Part shown: positions 8,301 to 16,422 of the stretch, piece by piece
Layout of the letters: the number at the start of each line of letters is the position of its first letter
Numbering within the stretch: position 1 is the first letter of the stretch
Assembly (NCBI GenBank): GCA_937982505.1
Contig: CALJLV010000105.1
Location: 1-31,372, forward strand
Direction: 5' to 3'
From: an uncultured Desulfobacteraceae bacterium
GTDB taxonomy: Bacteria; Desulfobacterota; Desulfobacteria; Desulfobacterales; UBA2174
DNA length: 31,372 nucleotides
The notes under the pieces: model-generated
What the model was told of the DNA's origin: nothing
Databases searched by the model: none
What the model saw: only the letters and a program-made list of their open reading frames with translations
Translations under genes and position numbers: made by a program

Positions 8301-9719
8301 CCCAGCGCCCTGGATGCGGCCGTCTAGGCCGGAAAGGGCCTCGTCGAGAAGGCGCCACCGTTGCCAGGCCTCGAGGCTGCGGGTTTCGATGTGGCTCACG
8401 TCGGTTTCGATTTGCCGGCTGCGCGTGTCCAGATCCCCGATGGCCTCCAAGAGCCGCCGGCGATCGACCTCCAGGCGCAGATGGTACCGGGCGGCCAGGG
8501 AGGCGACCCGCCGCAGCATCGGTTCGAGCGTGGCGCCGGCCCCCAGCAGGGCCTTTTCCTTGGTCCGGGCCGCTGCCTGCTGCCGCCGCCGCAAGGCCAG
8601 GTGCACGGCGGCCTGCAGGGCCGTTTCCTCTTGTTGCAGATCTTCGACGGCCCGCCGCTTCTCCAGGCGCCGCGCCTGGGCCGCCCCCATGGACCGGCCT
8701 GCTTGCCCGCGCTGCACCAGCAGGCCGTTGGCGCCGGCGGTCTGCATGCGGGTCAGGGTTTCGTCGCGCCGGGCGGCGGCCTCGTCATGGCGGCGGCCCA
8801 GAGTCGCGCGCTGCGCCTCGCTTGTCTGGTGCGCGGCCTCGAGCAAATGGTGGGCCTCGCCCAGCCGGGCCACCCATTCGGCGGCCGCCGCGCGGGACGC
8901 GCGCCACCTGCCGGCCATGGCATCGAAGTCGGCAAGCTGTTGGGTAAGGTCCCGGGCCGCCTGAAGCTGGATCCGCTTGCGCGGGCGGTCGGCCATCTTC
9001 TGCAGGGACTGGCCGATGGTGTCGCGCAACGTTTCGGCCGTCTCCATGTCGGCCACGCAGCCGAGGAAGAACGCGAGAAACTCGGCCTCACTGCGAAACT
9101 TGAAGGCGTCCTTGATGCCTCCCTCGGTGCGTGCGAAATCGATCTGCCGGTCGATGAGCCAGGGATCGAGCCCCAGGCGGTCGAGATGGTCGCTCCATTC
9201 CTTCTGGGAGGTGGTCTGCTGAATGCGCGGCGCCAGATAGTCGCGCACCCCGGCATAGGGCTGCTCGCGCGCCAGCAGCGCGTCCCACTGACCGCGCAGG
9301 TCGTCGAAGAGGTCGGCCGTTTCGGCGCGGAAGTAGCTGCGGTCCACCTTGTCCGGGGCGGTGGCATGCCGGTAGAGCAACTGGCCGAGGACCAGGCGTT
9401 CGGCCGCTTGGGCGTCGAAGAGGCCGGGTTGGCCCGGCAGGGCCAGTTCCAGCAGCACCACGGCCGGACGGCCGGGGATGAGGTACTGCTCCAGGGTCTT
9501 GTCGCCGCCGGATTGCAGGTGCTGCACGAACCGCCGCTGGTCCGGGCAGAAGACGTTGAGCAGAAAGGACAGCAGGGTCGTCTTGCAGGTGCCGTTGGCG
9601 GCGAACAGGACCCCGTGGTCGGCCTGGCCGTTCTCCCGCACGATGGGCACCAGGCCATGGCGCAGGAGGTTTTCCCCCGCCGTGATCTCGCTGACGAAAA
9701 ATCTACTCAGCCGGTACAT
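5328..9719 (-). CDS. jetC: JetC, SMC/MukB-like ATPase of a Wadjet system
   Basis: A 1463-residue SMC-like ATPase, similar in size to MukB. The N-terminal head covers about residues 1-230. Two long charged coiled-coil arms follow (roughly 240-600 and 750-1190), separated by a globular hinge-like part near 615-740 (VQRLIVHYYEKGLSPGE to PPDPNVYSR). The C-terminal head covers about 1200-1463. The P-loop reads AANGTCKTT (40-48), with Cys45 where a Gly normally precedes the Lys. The signature LGSGGEAL lies near 1343 and is normal. Walker B near 1383 reads FLLLDNPLG, with Asn in the place of the catalytic Glu. Both were confirmed from the bases (TGC and AAT). It should drive DNA loop extrusion with JetA and JetB. 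It overlaps jetB by 17 bases and has GGAG 7 bases before its ATG. Confidence 0.92.
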   Translation of the reverse strand: MYRLSRFFVSEITAGENLLRHGLVPIVRENGQADHGVLFAANGTCKTTLLSFLLNVFCPDQRRFVQHLQSGGDKTLEQYLIPGRPAVVLLELALPGQPGLFDAQAAERLVLGQLLYRHATAPDKVDRSYFRAETADLFDDLRGQWDALLAREQPYAGVRDYLAPRIQQTTSQKEWSDHLDRLGLDPWLIDRQIDFARTEGGIKDAFKFRSEAEFLAFFLGCVADMETAETLRDTIGQSLQKMADRPRKRIQLQAARDLTQQLADFDAMAGRWRASRAAAAEWVARLGEAHHLLEAAHQTSEAQRATLGRRHDEAAARRDETLTRMQTAGANGLLVQRGQAGRSMGAAQARRLEKRRAVEDLQQEETALQAAVHLALRRRQQAAARTKEKALLGAGATLEPMLRRVASLAARYHLRLEVDRRRLLEAIGDLDTRSRQIETDVSHIETRSLEAWQRWRLLDEALSGLDGRIQGAGAERQALPLEAGETPAEARERFQAAVADTREALDQALARTQALDTEIAAADEAWKALQAQLAGLDARLAEAQERQALEARHRERLKADPWLQRMAGSVDLEPTAAGLVSRLDDALARCRDRLADKKDRRIELEGELKRLEETETLAVDSQVQRLIVHYYEKGLSPGELKAFPHYLAGLYPDPPAVARFIEADPGRFTGIMAATPEVVDAVAGLPAPAWLQRPVVVSTPCSPEDLIPILQTVIRPPDPNVYSRAHLDAIRTQCRQSLEALRHEIEADARDVQALERSSRELHRYQEIYPDAEAVHALADRVSALETARVQQNGELAAIETRRDALRDRKAGENQRCMERTADLTRFQEHLERVARWLQRYQDLPRWEAERRQTAADRAAVDQAVAADAERLQRLRQSLSDLMAERRAGEERLTTLEERAADVPRTEAPDLGQAERQGVLEMDPRTLRRLWEEAREDQRQTAHQLGIDALQKELDALRAEIADTESRLGALRREQPFDEDLAGAWAGRSAAEREARMKAVADHLASNREAAIRAEADIDHQRQQIQRLEEELAARATRGVRPDLDPSGLEPEADLDALRQRLRDEETRHAEAHDRLCQRCRKLEADRKAAEDRFQDIRVALAAVQRFEALWDQASPRVQWPDLRMPESAPLQALQAQVDTMMAAEAQDRRALSAARAGLGRAFDRLQTALVSDRFRQHLPALVDALRGHDAESLGEQAEALIRHCVNVTRNLESDLEISQRIVDNLVDMLLQSGRDYYRRLQAAAQVTVPEAVFIYGGRPILRAGAGLDFVKHAEAFRQSVDNWLHEMIQSHRLPPVNHRAGNGLGAELLYQLLAAATGRKEFGIRLLKCDDTGRNYEPVGRDLGSGGEALTTAVLLYALLISMRSRRRHRSGERLPAFLLLDNPLGVCNRSDFLDAQLKVARAMGIQCVYLTGINDRESLDLFELRVAIRKGERRVAIGGATYECLEITQLNLERGHDQPPA

Positions 9720-10473
9720 CCCTGGTCTCCGTCGGGCGGCCGGCCTCTTGCTTGAGCAGGTCGCGAAAGGCGTGGAAGGAGTAGACGATGCCTTCCCGCA
9801 TGGCCGTCTGGTACGCCGGCGTGGGGCGGTATTCGAACTCGCCGGGCATCTCTTCGAAGGCGAGCAGGTAGCCGGTTTCCACCAGGTGATCGATCACGCG
9901 GCCCACCAGGTCGGCCCAGCTCTGGCCCGCTCCGGCGCGCAACTGGTCCGGGTTGGCCTCGGGCAGTTCGCGCAGGCGCTGGGCCACCGTGCGCACCTGG
10001 GGGTGAATCCGGTCGTCATCTTCATCCAGCCGCGCCTCGAGGCGGGCGAAACGGCGCAGCACGTCGATGATATCGGCGGCGGTGACCGCCCCGAGATCTT
10101 CCACGGGAAGGTCCAGGTCGGCCTCGGTGGGGAATATGGCCGAGGCGATGGCGCAATGGACCGGCAGCAGATCGGCCGCCCGAAGGTCGCCGCGGGCCAG
10201 CAGCTTGCCGTAGTCGGTGAGGTTGGTGGCGAAAAATTCCTCGGCGCTGCGCGCCGACAGGCGCAGCCCGCCGTCTTCGAGGGCCAGCAGGCGCAGCTCC
10301 AGAGCCTTGAGCCCCGCGTCCACCAGGGACCGGAAGGATTCTTCGGCCTGAAAGCGCTGCACCAGGGCGGTCATCTCGGCGGCGTTGCGCATGACGATCC
10401 GTTTGTTGCCGCTGCTGTAGGACAGGCTCAGGTAGATGAGCCGGTTGGCCTCGTACAGGATTTTCAGGTTCAT
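9703..10473 (-). CDS. jetB: JetB, KITE/MukE-like subunit of a Wadjet system
   Basis: A 256-residue soluble protein between the kleisin-like and SMC-like genes, the position and size of JetB/MksE. It looks like tandem winged-helix domains, with helical segments such as VGRVIDHLVETGYLLAFEEMP followed by the beta-wing-like FEYRPTPAY. The middle contains DIIDVLRRFARLEARLDEDDD. No catalytic motif is expected: this subunit dimerises and binds the kleisin. The ATG at 10473 overlaps the jetA stop in an ATGA, so translation is coupled. The identification rests mainly on gene order and size, because JetB proteins diverge strongly. Confidence 0.8.
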   Translation of the reverse strand: MNLKILYEANRLIYLSLSYSSGNKRIVMRNAAEMTALVQRFQAEESFRSLVDAGLKALELRLLALEDGGLRLSARSAEEFFATNLTDYGKLLARGDLRAADLLPVHCAIASAIFPTEADLDLPVEDLGAVTAADIIDVLRRFARLEARLDEDDDRIHPQVRTVAQRLRELPEANPDQLRAGAGQSWADLVGRVIDHLVETGYLLAFEEMPGEFEYRPTPAYQTAMREGIVYSFHAFRDLLKQEAGRPTETRDVPAE

Positions 10474-12038
10474 GGCGTCCCCTGCGGCCGGCTGCTTAAA
10501 AGGAGTTCGTGGCCCCGGTAGCGCGAGCCGCCGGCCAGGTCAACGGCCATCAGGAGTTCGGGTTCGGCTTGGCGCACCCGCAGCCGATGCCGTTCGGCGA
10601 TGCGCCGCTCCACCAGGCTCTGGAAAACAGCCATGGCCAGGGCCGCCGGCAGCAGCGCCGCATCGGCCGCCGCCGTGATTTCCGCCAGAAGCCGGCTGAG
10701 CCGGATTTCCTCCCCGTTTCGGACCGCGGCCCGCAGGGCGGCGAAGGCTCGGTGCATCAAGGATTCGTCCAGCTCCGGAGCAAAGCGCGCCACGGGTTCG
10801 GCATCGACTTCCCTCAAGGCCTGACGGCTGTCGCCGGCCACCTTCTGGCGTTCCAGAGCGCGGTCGCAGGCTTCGATGATCGCCGCCGGATCGAACAGCG
10901 TCCGCCGGGCCGGCGGATCGATGCGGGCGATGAATTCATCCCCGATGCGTGCCGCCTCGGCTTCGGCCAGGGTGCAAATGCGGCCCATCACCGCGTCCAT
11001 GGGCGGAAAGGCCCCGGCGCTGCGCCGCCGAAACAGCTTGTGGCTGTGCTGGTGGTAGTCTTCGGGCAGGCGCTGCAGTTCGCCGGCCAGTGCCAGCAGA
11101 TGGTGATTGAGCCCTTCGAGCCGTTCGGCCAGGCGCAGCAGCTTGATCTCGTGGGACCGCTGCCGGCCGTCGAGCAGGTTTTCGAGGACCAGATTGTGCA
11201 GCCGGCTGCCTTCCTGCTGGATCTCGGTCGCCTGGTTGACCCCCTCGGCCGCCAGGGCGTGCACCCGCTCGTAGTCCACCGCCTGGATGTTGCGCCGGAT
11301 CAGTCTGCGGGTGTGGCGCACCTCCAAGGCTTTTCGCGCGCACTGCTTGCGGTTGCCCTCGGCCACGGCGATGGCATCATCCACGCTGCCGCGTTCGATG
11401 AGCAGCCGGATGCGCAGATTGCCGATGGCCGCGGCATCCAGGGCGCTGGTTTCGTGCAGACCGAAATAGGCGCAGTAGCCTTCGTCGGTGAGGCTGAAGC
11501 GGCCCTCCTGACCCGCACCGGTGTAGACGGTCTTGACGAGCCAGAACTTGCGGCGGCGGTGCTGGCCGGACACGCCGTCGAAGTAAAGGTATTCGAAGGG
11601 CAGATAGCGGTTCGCGCGATTGACGAGGTGGTCGAAGACCCGATTGAGCACCTCTTTGAGACCGTCTTCGCCAGCGGCCGCCTCTGCGTCTGGCAGCTGG
11701 CGGCGGGCCAGGGGCAGGACCCGCGCCAGCACCTCGCGGCGGGTGGCGCCGTCCTGATATTCGGTCAGTTCGGAGATGACGTCCAGGATCGCAAAGGCGA
11801 GCCCCATCAGATCGACGCGGTCCCAGATGGCCGCGGCCTCGGGCGCTTCGCCCTGGTAGAAGCGCCGGGCTTCCAGGTCAAAGATGGGCCGCATGATCTG
11901 GGCGGAGTACACCGCGCGGCTGACATCGCTCTCGAATCCGGTCTCGCCGCCGGGCGGTGCCTCCGGCTCGGCGTCCGGCGCCACTTCGGACGCTTCGTCG
12001 TGCCTGAAAAAGTCGATGAGGTCCAGTTGCGTTGGCAT
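10470..12038 (-). CDS. jetA: JetA, kleisin/MukF-like subunit of a Wadjet system
   Basis: A 522-residue soluble protein, first gene of the operon. It has the features of a MukF/JetA kleisin: an N-terminal winged-helix-like part (about 40-200, with FEYLYFDGVSG and FSLTDEGYCAYFGLHE), a long helical middle (about 205-330) and a C-terminal globular region ending in a small beta-rich wing (EPELLMAVDLAGGSRYRG). The kleisin should bridge the two JetC heads and recruit JetB. The ATG at 12038 begins MPTQLDLIDFFRHDE. A GTG four codons upstream is possible but less likely. The N-terminus is acidic and low-complexity (residues 14-35). The subtype (Wadjet I, II or III) cannot be assigned by eye. Confidence 0.82.
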   Translation of the reverse strand: MPTQLDLIDFFRHDEASEVAPDAEPEAPPGGETGFESDVSRAVYSAQIMRPIFDLEARRFYQGEAPEAAAIWDRVDLMGLAFAILDVISELTEYQDGATRREVLARVLPLARRQLPDAEAAAGEDGLKEVLNRVFDHLVNRANRYLPFEYLYFDGVSGQHRRRKFWLVKTVYTGAGQEGRFSLTDEGYCAYFGLHETSALDAAAIGNLRIRLLIERGSVDDAIAVAEGNRKQCARKALEVRHTRRLIRRNIQAVDYERVHALAAEGVNQATEIQQEGSRLHNLVLENLLDGRQRSHEIKLLRLAERLEGLNHHLLALAGELQRLPEDYHQHSHKLFRRRSAGAFPPMDAVMGRICTLAEAEAARIGDEFIARIDPPARRTLFDPAAIIEACDRALERQKVAGDSRQALREVDAEPVARFAPELDESLMHRAFAALRAAVRNGEEIRLSRLLAEITAAADAALLPAALAMAVFQSLVERRIAERHRLRVRQAEPELLMAVDLAGGSRYRGHELLLSSRPQGTP

Positions 12039-12092
12039 GCCGGCCCACACCCATCGTAAACAGTGGTGGAGGATTGATTGACGGTCCGAACC

Positions 12093-12121
12093 AGGATAGA
12101 CGGAACCCGGGTAGGGGTCAA
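12093..12121 (-). promoter_or_regulatory. Promoter of the jetABCD operon
   Basis: On the minus strand TTGACC (12116-12121) and TATCCT (12093-12098) are separated by exactly 17 bases and lie about 55 bases upstream of the jetA start. This is the best sigma70-type promoter seen in the window. It sits in the 112-base gap after the last ABC permease gene, so the defence operon probably does not depend on read-through from the pump operon. Confidence 0.55.
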
Positions 12122-12150
12122 TGGTTCAACGGATCGGCCGGGGGCAGCTT

Positions 12151-13245
12151 TCAGGATAGCGTCTTGCGAAAGCGCTTGGCCGCCAGCGCGATGAAAGCGA
12201 CGGCCAGCAGGGCCTGGGCCGCAGCCGCCGGCCACAGGGTCGCCAGCCCCACCCCCTTGGTCACCACCCCGCGCAGGATGACCAGGTACCAGCGCATGGG
12301 GTTGAGGGCCGTGGCGTACTGTACCGGCCCGGGCATGTTGTGGATGGGGAACATGAACCCGGAGAGCATCACGCAGGGCATGATGATCAGAAAGGCGGTG
12401 AGCAGGGCCTGCTGCTGGGTGCGGGCCCCGGCGCTGACCCACAGGGCCAGCCCCAGGTTGCCGGCCAGGTAAATCCCGGTGAGCAGGTAGAGCAGCACCA
12501 GGCTGCCGTGAATGCGCACCCCGAAGAGGACCACCGCCGCGATCAGCATGACCGTCATGGTGATGTAGCCGGTGATCATGTAGGGGATGGTCTTTCCCAG
12601 GATGAACTCGAGATTGCCGATGGGGGTGACCATTACCTGTTCGATGGTGCCGATCTCCTTTTCGCGTACGATGCCGATGCTGGTGAGCATGATGGAAAAT
12701 ACCAGCAGCATCACGGCGATGAGGGCCGGCACGTAGTAAAGCGGGCTTTCCTGGTTGGGGTTGTACCAGGCCCGCAGGGCCACGGCGACCGGCCCGCCAC
12801 CGGTGCCCGAACGGGCGTTGAAAGCGGCCACGATGGCATCGGCGTAGCCCAGTACGATGGCCGTGGTATTGCTGTCCGTGCCGTCGCAGACCACCTGCAC
12901 CGCCGCGGCCCGCCCGGCCCGCAAATCTTCTCCGAATCCCGAGGGAATGGCCACCACGGCCCCTACCCGCCCGGCGTCCAGGAGCCGGCGCACCTGGGCG
13001 TCGGTCTGCGGGGCCGCCACGATGCGAAAATGGCCCCCGGCGGTAAAGGCGTCCGCCAGGGCCCGCGAGGCGACGCTGCGGTCCTGGTCGTAGAGCGCCG
13101 TGCGGATGCGGGTGACGTCGGTGGTCAGGGCGAAGGCCATGATCAGCATCTGCATGACCGGCATGCCAAAGACCACCAGACGCATGCGCGGGTCGCGCAG
13201 CATCTGCAGAAACTCCTTGACCAGCATCGGTTTGAGCCGTCCCAT
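12151..13245 (-). CDS. ybhR: ABC-2 type permease, YbhR-like
   Basis: A 364-residue inner-membrane permease of the ABC-2 class, one of the two membrane subunits of a YbhFSR-type exporter. It has a first membrane helix after MGRLKPMLVKEFLQMLRDPRM, a large extracytoplasmic domain (about 50-170), then five C-terminal helices. The landmark EREKEIGT-like motif appears as VREKEIGTIEQVMVTP, and MLSGFMFPIHNMP precedes the last part. The start is set at 13245, where TGATG overlaps the upstream permease stop by one base; a longer open frame upstream is a shadow of that gene. It is the last gene of the pump operon. E. coli YbhR has 368 residues. Confidence 0.88.
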   Translation of the reverse strand: MGRLKPMLVKEFLQMLRDPRMRLVVFGMPVMQMLIMAFALTTDVTRIRTALYDQDRSVASRALADAFTAGGHFRIVAAPQTDAQVRRLLDAGRVGAVVAIPSGFGEDLRAGRAAAVQVVCDGTDSNTTAIVLGYADAIVAAFNARSGTGGGPVAVALRAWYNPNQESPLYYVPALIAVMLLVFSIMLTSIGIVREKEIGTIEQVMVTPIGNLEFILGKTIPYMITGYITMTVMLIAAVVLFGVRIHGSLVLLYLLTGIYLAGNLGLALWVSAGARTQQQALLTAFLIIMPCVMLSGFMFPIHNMPGPVQYATALNPMRWYLVILRGVVTKGVGLATLWPAAAAQALLAVAFIALAAKRFRKTLS

Positions 13246-14375
13246 CACTCCAGCCTCAGCTTCAGGCCGCCCCGGGCCAGGGCGATCATGGCCAGGGCGT
13301 AGACGAGCAGCAGCAGGGCGTCGAGCCAGAGGATCTCGAGGCCGATGCCCTTCATGAAGATGCCGCGCATGATGGCGATGAGATACCGCGCCGGCACGAT
13401 GTAGGTCAGGTATTGGAGGGCCGCCGGCATGTTCTCGATGGCGAAGACGAACCCCGATAGGATCAGAGTGGGCAGGAAACCGGCCGCCAGGGCGATCTGG
13501 TTGGCCAGGACCTGGGTCTTGAAGCGGATGCTCAGAGCGAGGCCGAAAAAGAGGGCCCCGGTGAGAAACACCGCCGCCGTGGCGAAGAGCAGGCCCGGAT
13601 GCCCCCGCAGCGGGACGTTGAAGAGCCAGCGGCTCAGGCCCACGGCGATGGCCACGTCGGCCATGCCCACCACGAAGTAGGGGACCACCTTGCCGCAGAT
13701 CAGCTCGCCGGGTCGGATGGGCGTGCCGATGAGCTGCTCCATGGTGCCCGTCTCCCATTCCCGGGCCACGGTGACGCTGGTGAGCATGGCGGCGATGACC
13801 ATCATCACGATGGCCACGATTCCGGGCAGCAGGGCGTTGGGGCTGCGCAGGGCCGGGTTGTACCAGGCCCGGGGGACCAGGGTCGCGCCGGCGGGTCTGG
13901 CGTCCACCACCAGCCGCCGGTTGAAGATCAGCCCCAGGCCGCGGGCGTAGCTGGCCGCCAGGCGCGAGGTGTTGGCGTCGCTGCCGTCCACCACCGCCTC
14001 TACCGTCACCGGCCGGCCGGCGGCCACGCGCTCGGCGAAATCCGCCGGGATCACCAGGGCCAGCATGGCCCGGCCGGCGTCCAGATCGGCGCGCAGCTCG
14101 CGTTCGCTTTGGCGCATGGCGTACAGTTCGAAGTAGGCCGACCCCTGGATCAGGGAAACGAAATCCCGGCTCGGCGGGGTGTGGGACTGGTCCCAGACCA
14201 CGGTGGGCACATTTTTCAGGTCCAGGGTCAGGGCGTAGCCGAAGAGCAGGATCAGCAGCACCGGGATGGCCAGGGCCAGCATGAGGCTGCGCCAGTCGCG
14301 CCGCAGATGGATGGCCTCCTTGCGGGCCACGGCCAGGGTCCGCCGCAGGCGCCGTAAAACAGCCGCTTCAGCCAT
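13245..14375 (-). CDS. ybhS: ABC-2 type permease, YbhS-like
   Basis: A 376-residue ABC-2 permease, partner of the following YbhR-like protein. It shows the same plan: a basic N-terminal stretch (KEAIHLRRDWRSLML), a first helix (ALAIPVLLILLFGYAL), a large extracytoplasmic domain, and the coupling motif VAREWETGTMEQLIGTPI before the helical bundle. The ATG at 14375 has GGAG 7 bases upstream and overlaps the end of the ATPase gene by 8 bases; an ATG ten codons earlier is less likely. The two permeases form a heterodimeric channel driven by the YbhF-like ATPase. E. coli YbhS has 377 residues. Confidence 0.88.
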   Translation of the reverse strand: MAEAAVLRRLRRTLAVARKEAIHLRRDWRSLMLALAIPVLLILLFGYALTLDLKNVPTVVWDQSHTPPSRDFVSLIQGSAYFELYAMRQSERELRADLDAGRAMLALVIPADFAERVAAGRPVTVEAVVDGSDANTSRLAASYARGLGLIFNRRLVVDARPAGATLVPRAWYNPALRSPNALLPGIVAIVMMVIAAMLTSVTVAREWETGTMEQLIGTPIRPGELICGKVVPYFVVGMADVAIAVGLSRWLFNVPLRGHPGLLFATAAVFLTGALFFGLALSIRFKTQVLANQIALAAGFLPTLILSGFVFAIENMPAALQYLTYIVPARYLIAIMRGIFMKGIGLEILWLDALLLLVYALAMIALARGGLKLRLE

Positions 14376-16329
14376 GCGCCTTCTCCGGTTCGTTTTCCCG
14401 GTCATGGGCCTCGATGAGGGCCACGAAAACGTCCTCCATCCCCGGCGGCACGGTCTCGATGCGCTCGGCGGCGATGCCCTGAGCCCTCAACGCGCCCTCG
14501 ATGGCCGCGGCGGCCGCCGCGGCATCGTCGGTCACCACGTGCAGACCGGCGCCGAAGAGCGACACTTCGCGCACCTCGGGCAGGGCGGCCACCGCCTTGC
14601 GGGCCGCCTGGGGCCGGTGGCAGCGCACGTCCACGATTTGTCCGGCGATGCTTTGCGCCTTGAGCTGCGCCGGGGTGCCCAGGGCGATGAGCCGGCCGCG
14701 GTAGATCATGGCCACCCGGTCGCAGTACTCGGCCTCCTGCATGTAGTGGGTGGTGACGAAGACCGTCACCCCGCCTTCGGCCATGGCGTTGATCAGGCCC
14801 CAGAAGCGGCGCCGGCTCAGGGGGTCCACCCCGCTGGTGGGCTCGTCCAGAAAAAGGATCGGCGGCTGGTGGAGCACGGCGCAGGCCAGGGCCAGGCGCT
14901 GCTTGAGACCGCCGCCCAGAATCCGGGTGAGGCTGTCCCGTCGGCCGTCCAGGCCGGCGGTGACCAGGGCCCAGTCGCGGCGGGCCTCGAGGCGCCGGCC
15001 TCTGAGTCCATAGATGCCGCCGTAAAAATCGATGTTCTCGGTGACGGTAAGATCGTCGTAGAGGGAGAACTTCTGGCTCATGTACCCGATGTGGTGCTTG
15101 AGGGCCTCGGCCTGGGTGGCCACGTCGAAGCCGGCCACCGTGGCCCGCCCGGCGCTGGGCCGCAGCAGACCGCAGAGCATGCGGATCGTGGTGCTCTTGC
15201 CGGCCCCGTTGGGCCCCAGGAACCCGAAGATCTCGCCCCCGGCCACCTGGAAGCTGACGCGGTCCACGGCGGTAAAGCGCTTGAAGCGCCGGGTCAGATC
15301 CGAGACGGCCACCGCCGTCTCCGGCCTGACCCTCTCCAGCGGAGGGAACACCCCGATGCCACCGGACGCCTCGGCGCCGGCGGGCCGCCCCAAAATGCTG
15401 ACAAAGACATCCTCCAGGCTCGGCGCCGCTTCCCGCGGAGCGTCGAAATCGAGGCCGGCCTGGTTGAGATGGGCCGTGATCCGGGCCGCGGCGGCCTCCA
15501 GGTCGCCCACCACCAGGTGGATCCGGTCGCCGAACAGGTCCACCCGCCCCCCTTCACCCGCGGCCCGCAAGACGTGCTGCACCTGCCGGGCCCGGTCGCT
15601 GCGCACCGCCAGGATCCTGCCGCGCATCTGGCCCCGGATCTCGGCGGCCGTGCCGGCGGCCATGATCCGTCCGGCGTCGATCATCCCGATGCGGGTGCAG
15701 CGCTCGGCCTCGTCCAGGTAGGCGGTGGTGACCACGATGGCCACCTGCCGGTCCAGCAGGCGGTAGAGGATGTGCCAGAACTCGCGCCGGCTCACCGGGT
15801 CCACCCCGTTGGTGGGCTCGTCCAGGAGCAGCACCCGGGGGGTGTGGATCAGGGCGCAGACGAGCTGCAGCTTCTGCTTCATGCCGCCGGAAAGGTCCCC
15901 GGCCAGACGGCGGCGAAAGGGGCTCATGCCCGACAGGGCCAGCAGCTCGGCCACCGGCTCGCGCCGCTGGCGGCGTCCCATACCGTAGAGATCGGCGTAG
16001 AAGTCGATATTCTCGTCCACCGTGAGATCCGGATAGAGCCCGAAGCGCTGGCTCATGTAGGCCAGGTGGTCGCGCACCGCCGCGGCATCAACGGTCAGGT
16101 CCACCCCGGCCACCCGCACCTGCCCGGCGTCCGGAGGCATGATCCCGGCCAGAATGCGCAGGGCGGTGGTCTTGCCGGCGCCGTCGGGTCCCACCAGACC
16201 GAAGATCTCGCCGTAGGCCACCGTCACATCGAGGCCGTCCAGGGCGGCAAAATCGCCGAAGTGCCGGGTCAGGCCCCTGGCCCAAATGGCGGAATGGGCG
16301 TCATGGGTGTGGATCGGGGGACGGCTCAT
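14368..16329 (-). CDS. ybhF: Double-domain ABC ATPase, YbhF-like
   Basis: A 653-residue ATPase with two nucleotide-binding domains in one chain. Domain 1 has Walker A GPDGAGKTT (about 47-55), signature LSGGMKQKLQL and Walker B VLLLDEPTNGVDP. Domain 2 has Walker A GPNGAGKSTT (near 370), a signature in which the usual Ser is Gly (LGGGLKQRLAL), and Walker B ILFLDEPTSGVDP. Each is followed by the H-loop region. It would power the YbhS/YbhR-like permease pair. In E. coli this pump is linked to drug export and Na+/Li+ tolerance. The ATG at 16329 (MSRPPIHTH) is taken; a TTG eight codons upstream is possible. The 400-base gap to ybhG upstream is unusual. Confidence 0.92.
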   Translation of the reverse strand: MSRPPIHTHDAHSAIWARGLTRHFGDFAALDGLDVTVAYGEIFGLVGPDGAGKTTALRILAGIMPPDAGQVRVAGVDLTVDAAAVRDHLAYMSQRFGLYPDLTVDENIDFYADLYGMGRRQRREPVAELLALSGMSPFRRRLAGDLSGGMKQKLQLVCALIHTPRVLLLDEPTNGVDPVSRREFWHILYRLLDRQVAIVVTTAYLDEAERCTRIGMIDAGRIMAAGTAAEIRGQMRGRILAVRSDRARQVQHVLRAAGEGGRVDLFGDRIHLVVGDLEAAAARITAHLNQAGLDFDAPREAAPSLEDVFVSILGRPAGAEASGGIGVFPPLERVRPETAVAVSDLTRRFKRFTAVDRVSFQVAGGEIFGFLGPNGAGKSTTIRMLCGLLRPSAGRATVAGFDVATQAEALKHHIGYMSQKFSLYDDLTVTENIDFYGGIYGLRGRRLEARRDWALVTAGLDGRRDSLTRILGGGLKQRLALACAVLHQPPILFLDEPTSGVDPLSRRRFWGLINAMAEGGVTVFVTTHYMQEAEYCDRVAMIYRGRLIALGTPAQLKAQSIAGQIVDVRCHRPQAARKAVAALPEVREVSLFGAGLHVVTDDAAAAAAAIEGALRAQGIAAERIETVPPGMEDVFVALIEAHDRENEPEKAHG

Positions 16330-16422
16330 GCCGTTTTTCTGTTCCAGGTTCAAAATTCAAGGTTGCCTCCGGAGCGTTGCTGACACCTCGTCTGCGACTA
16401 CGCTCAATTGCTTGAAACCTTT

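Noticed and set aside
6501..8327. 608-codon plus-strand frame inside jetC
   Set aside because: It is the antisense shadow of the JetC coiled coil; the sense frame has clear SMC features and coupled neighbours.
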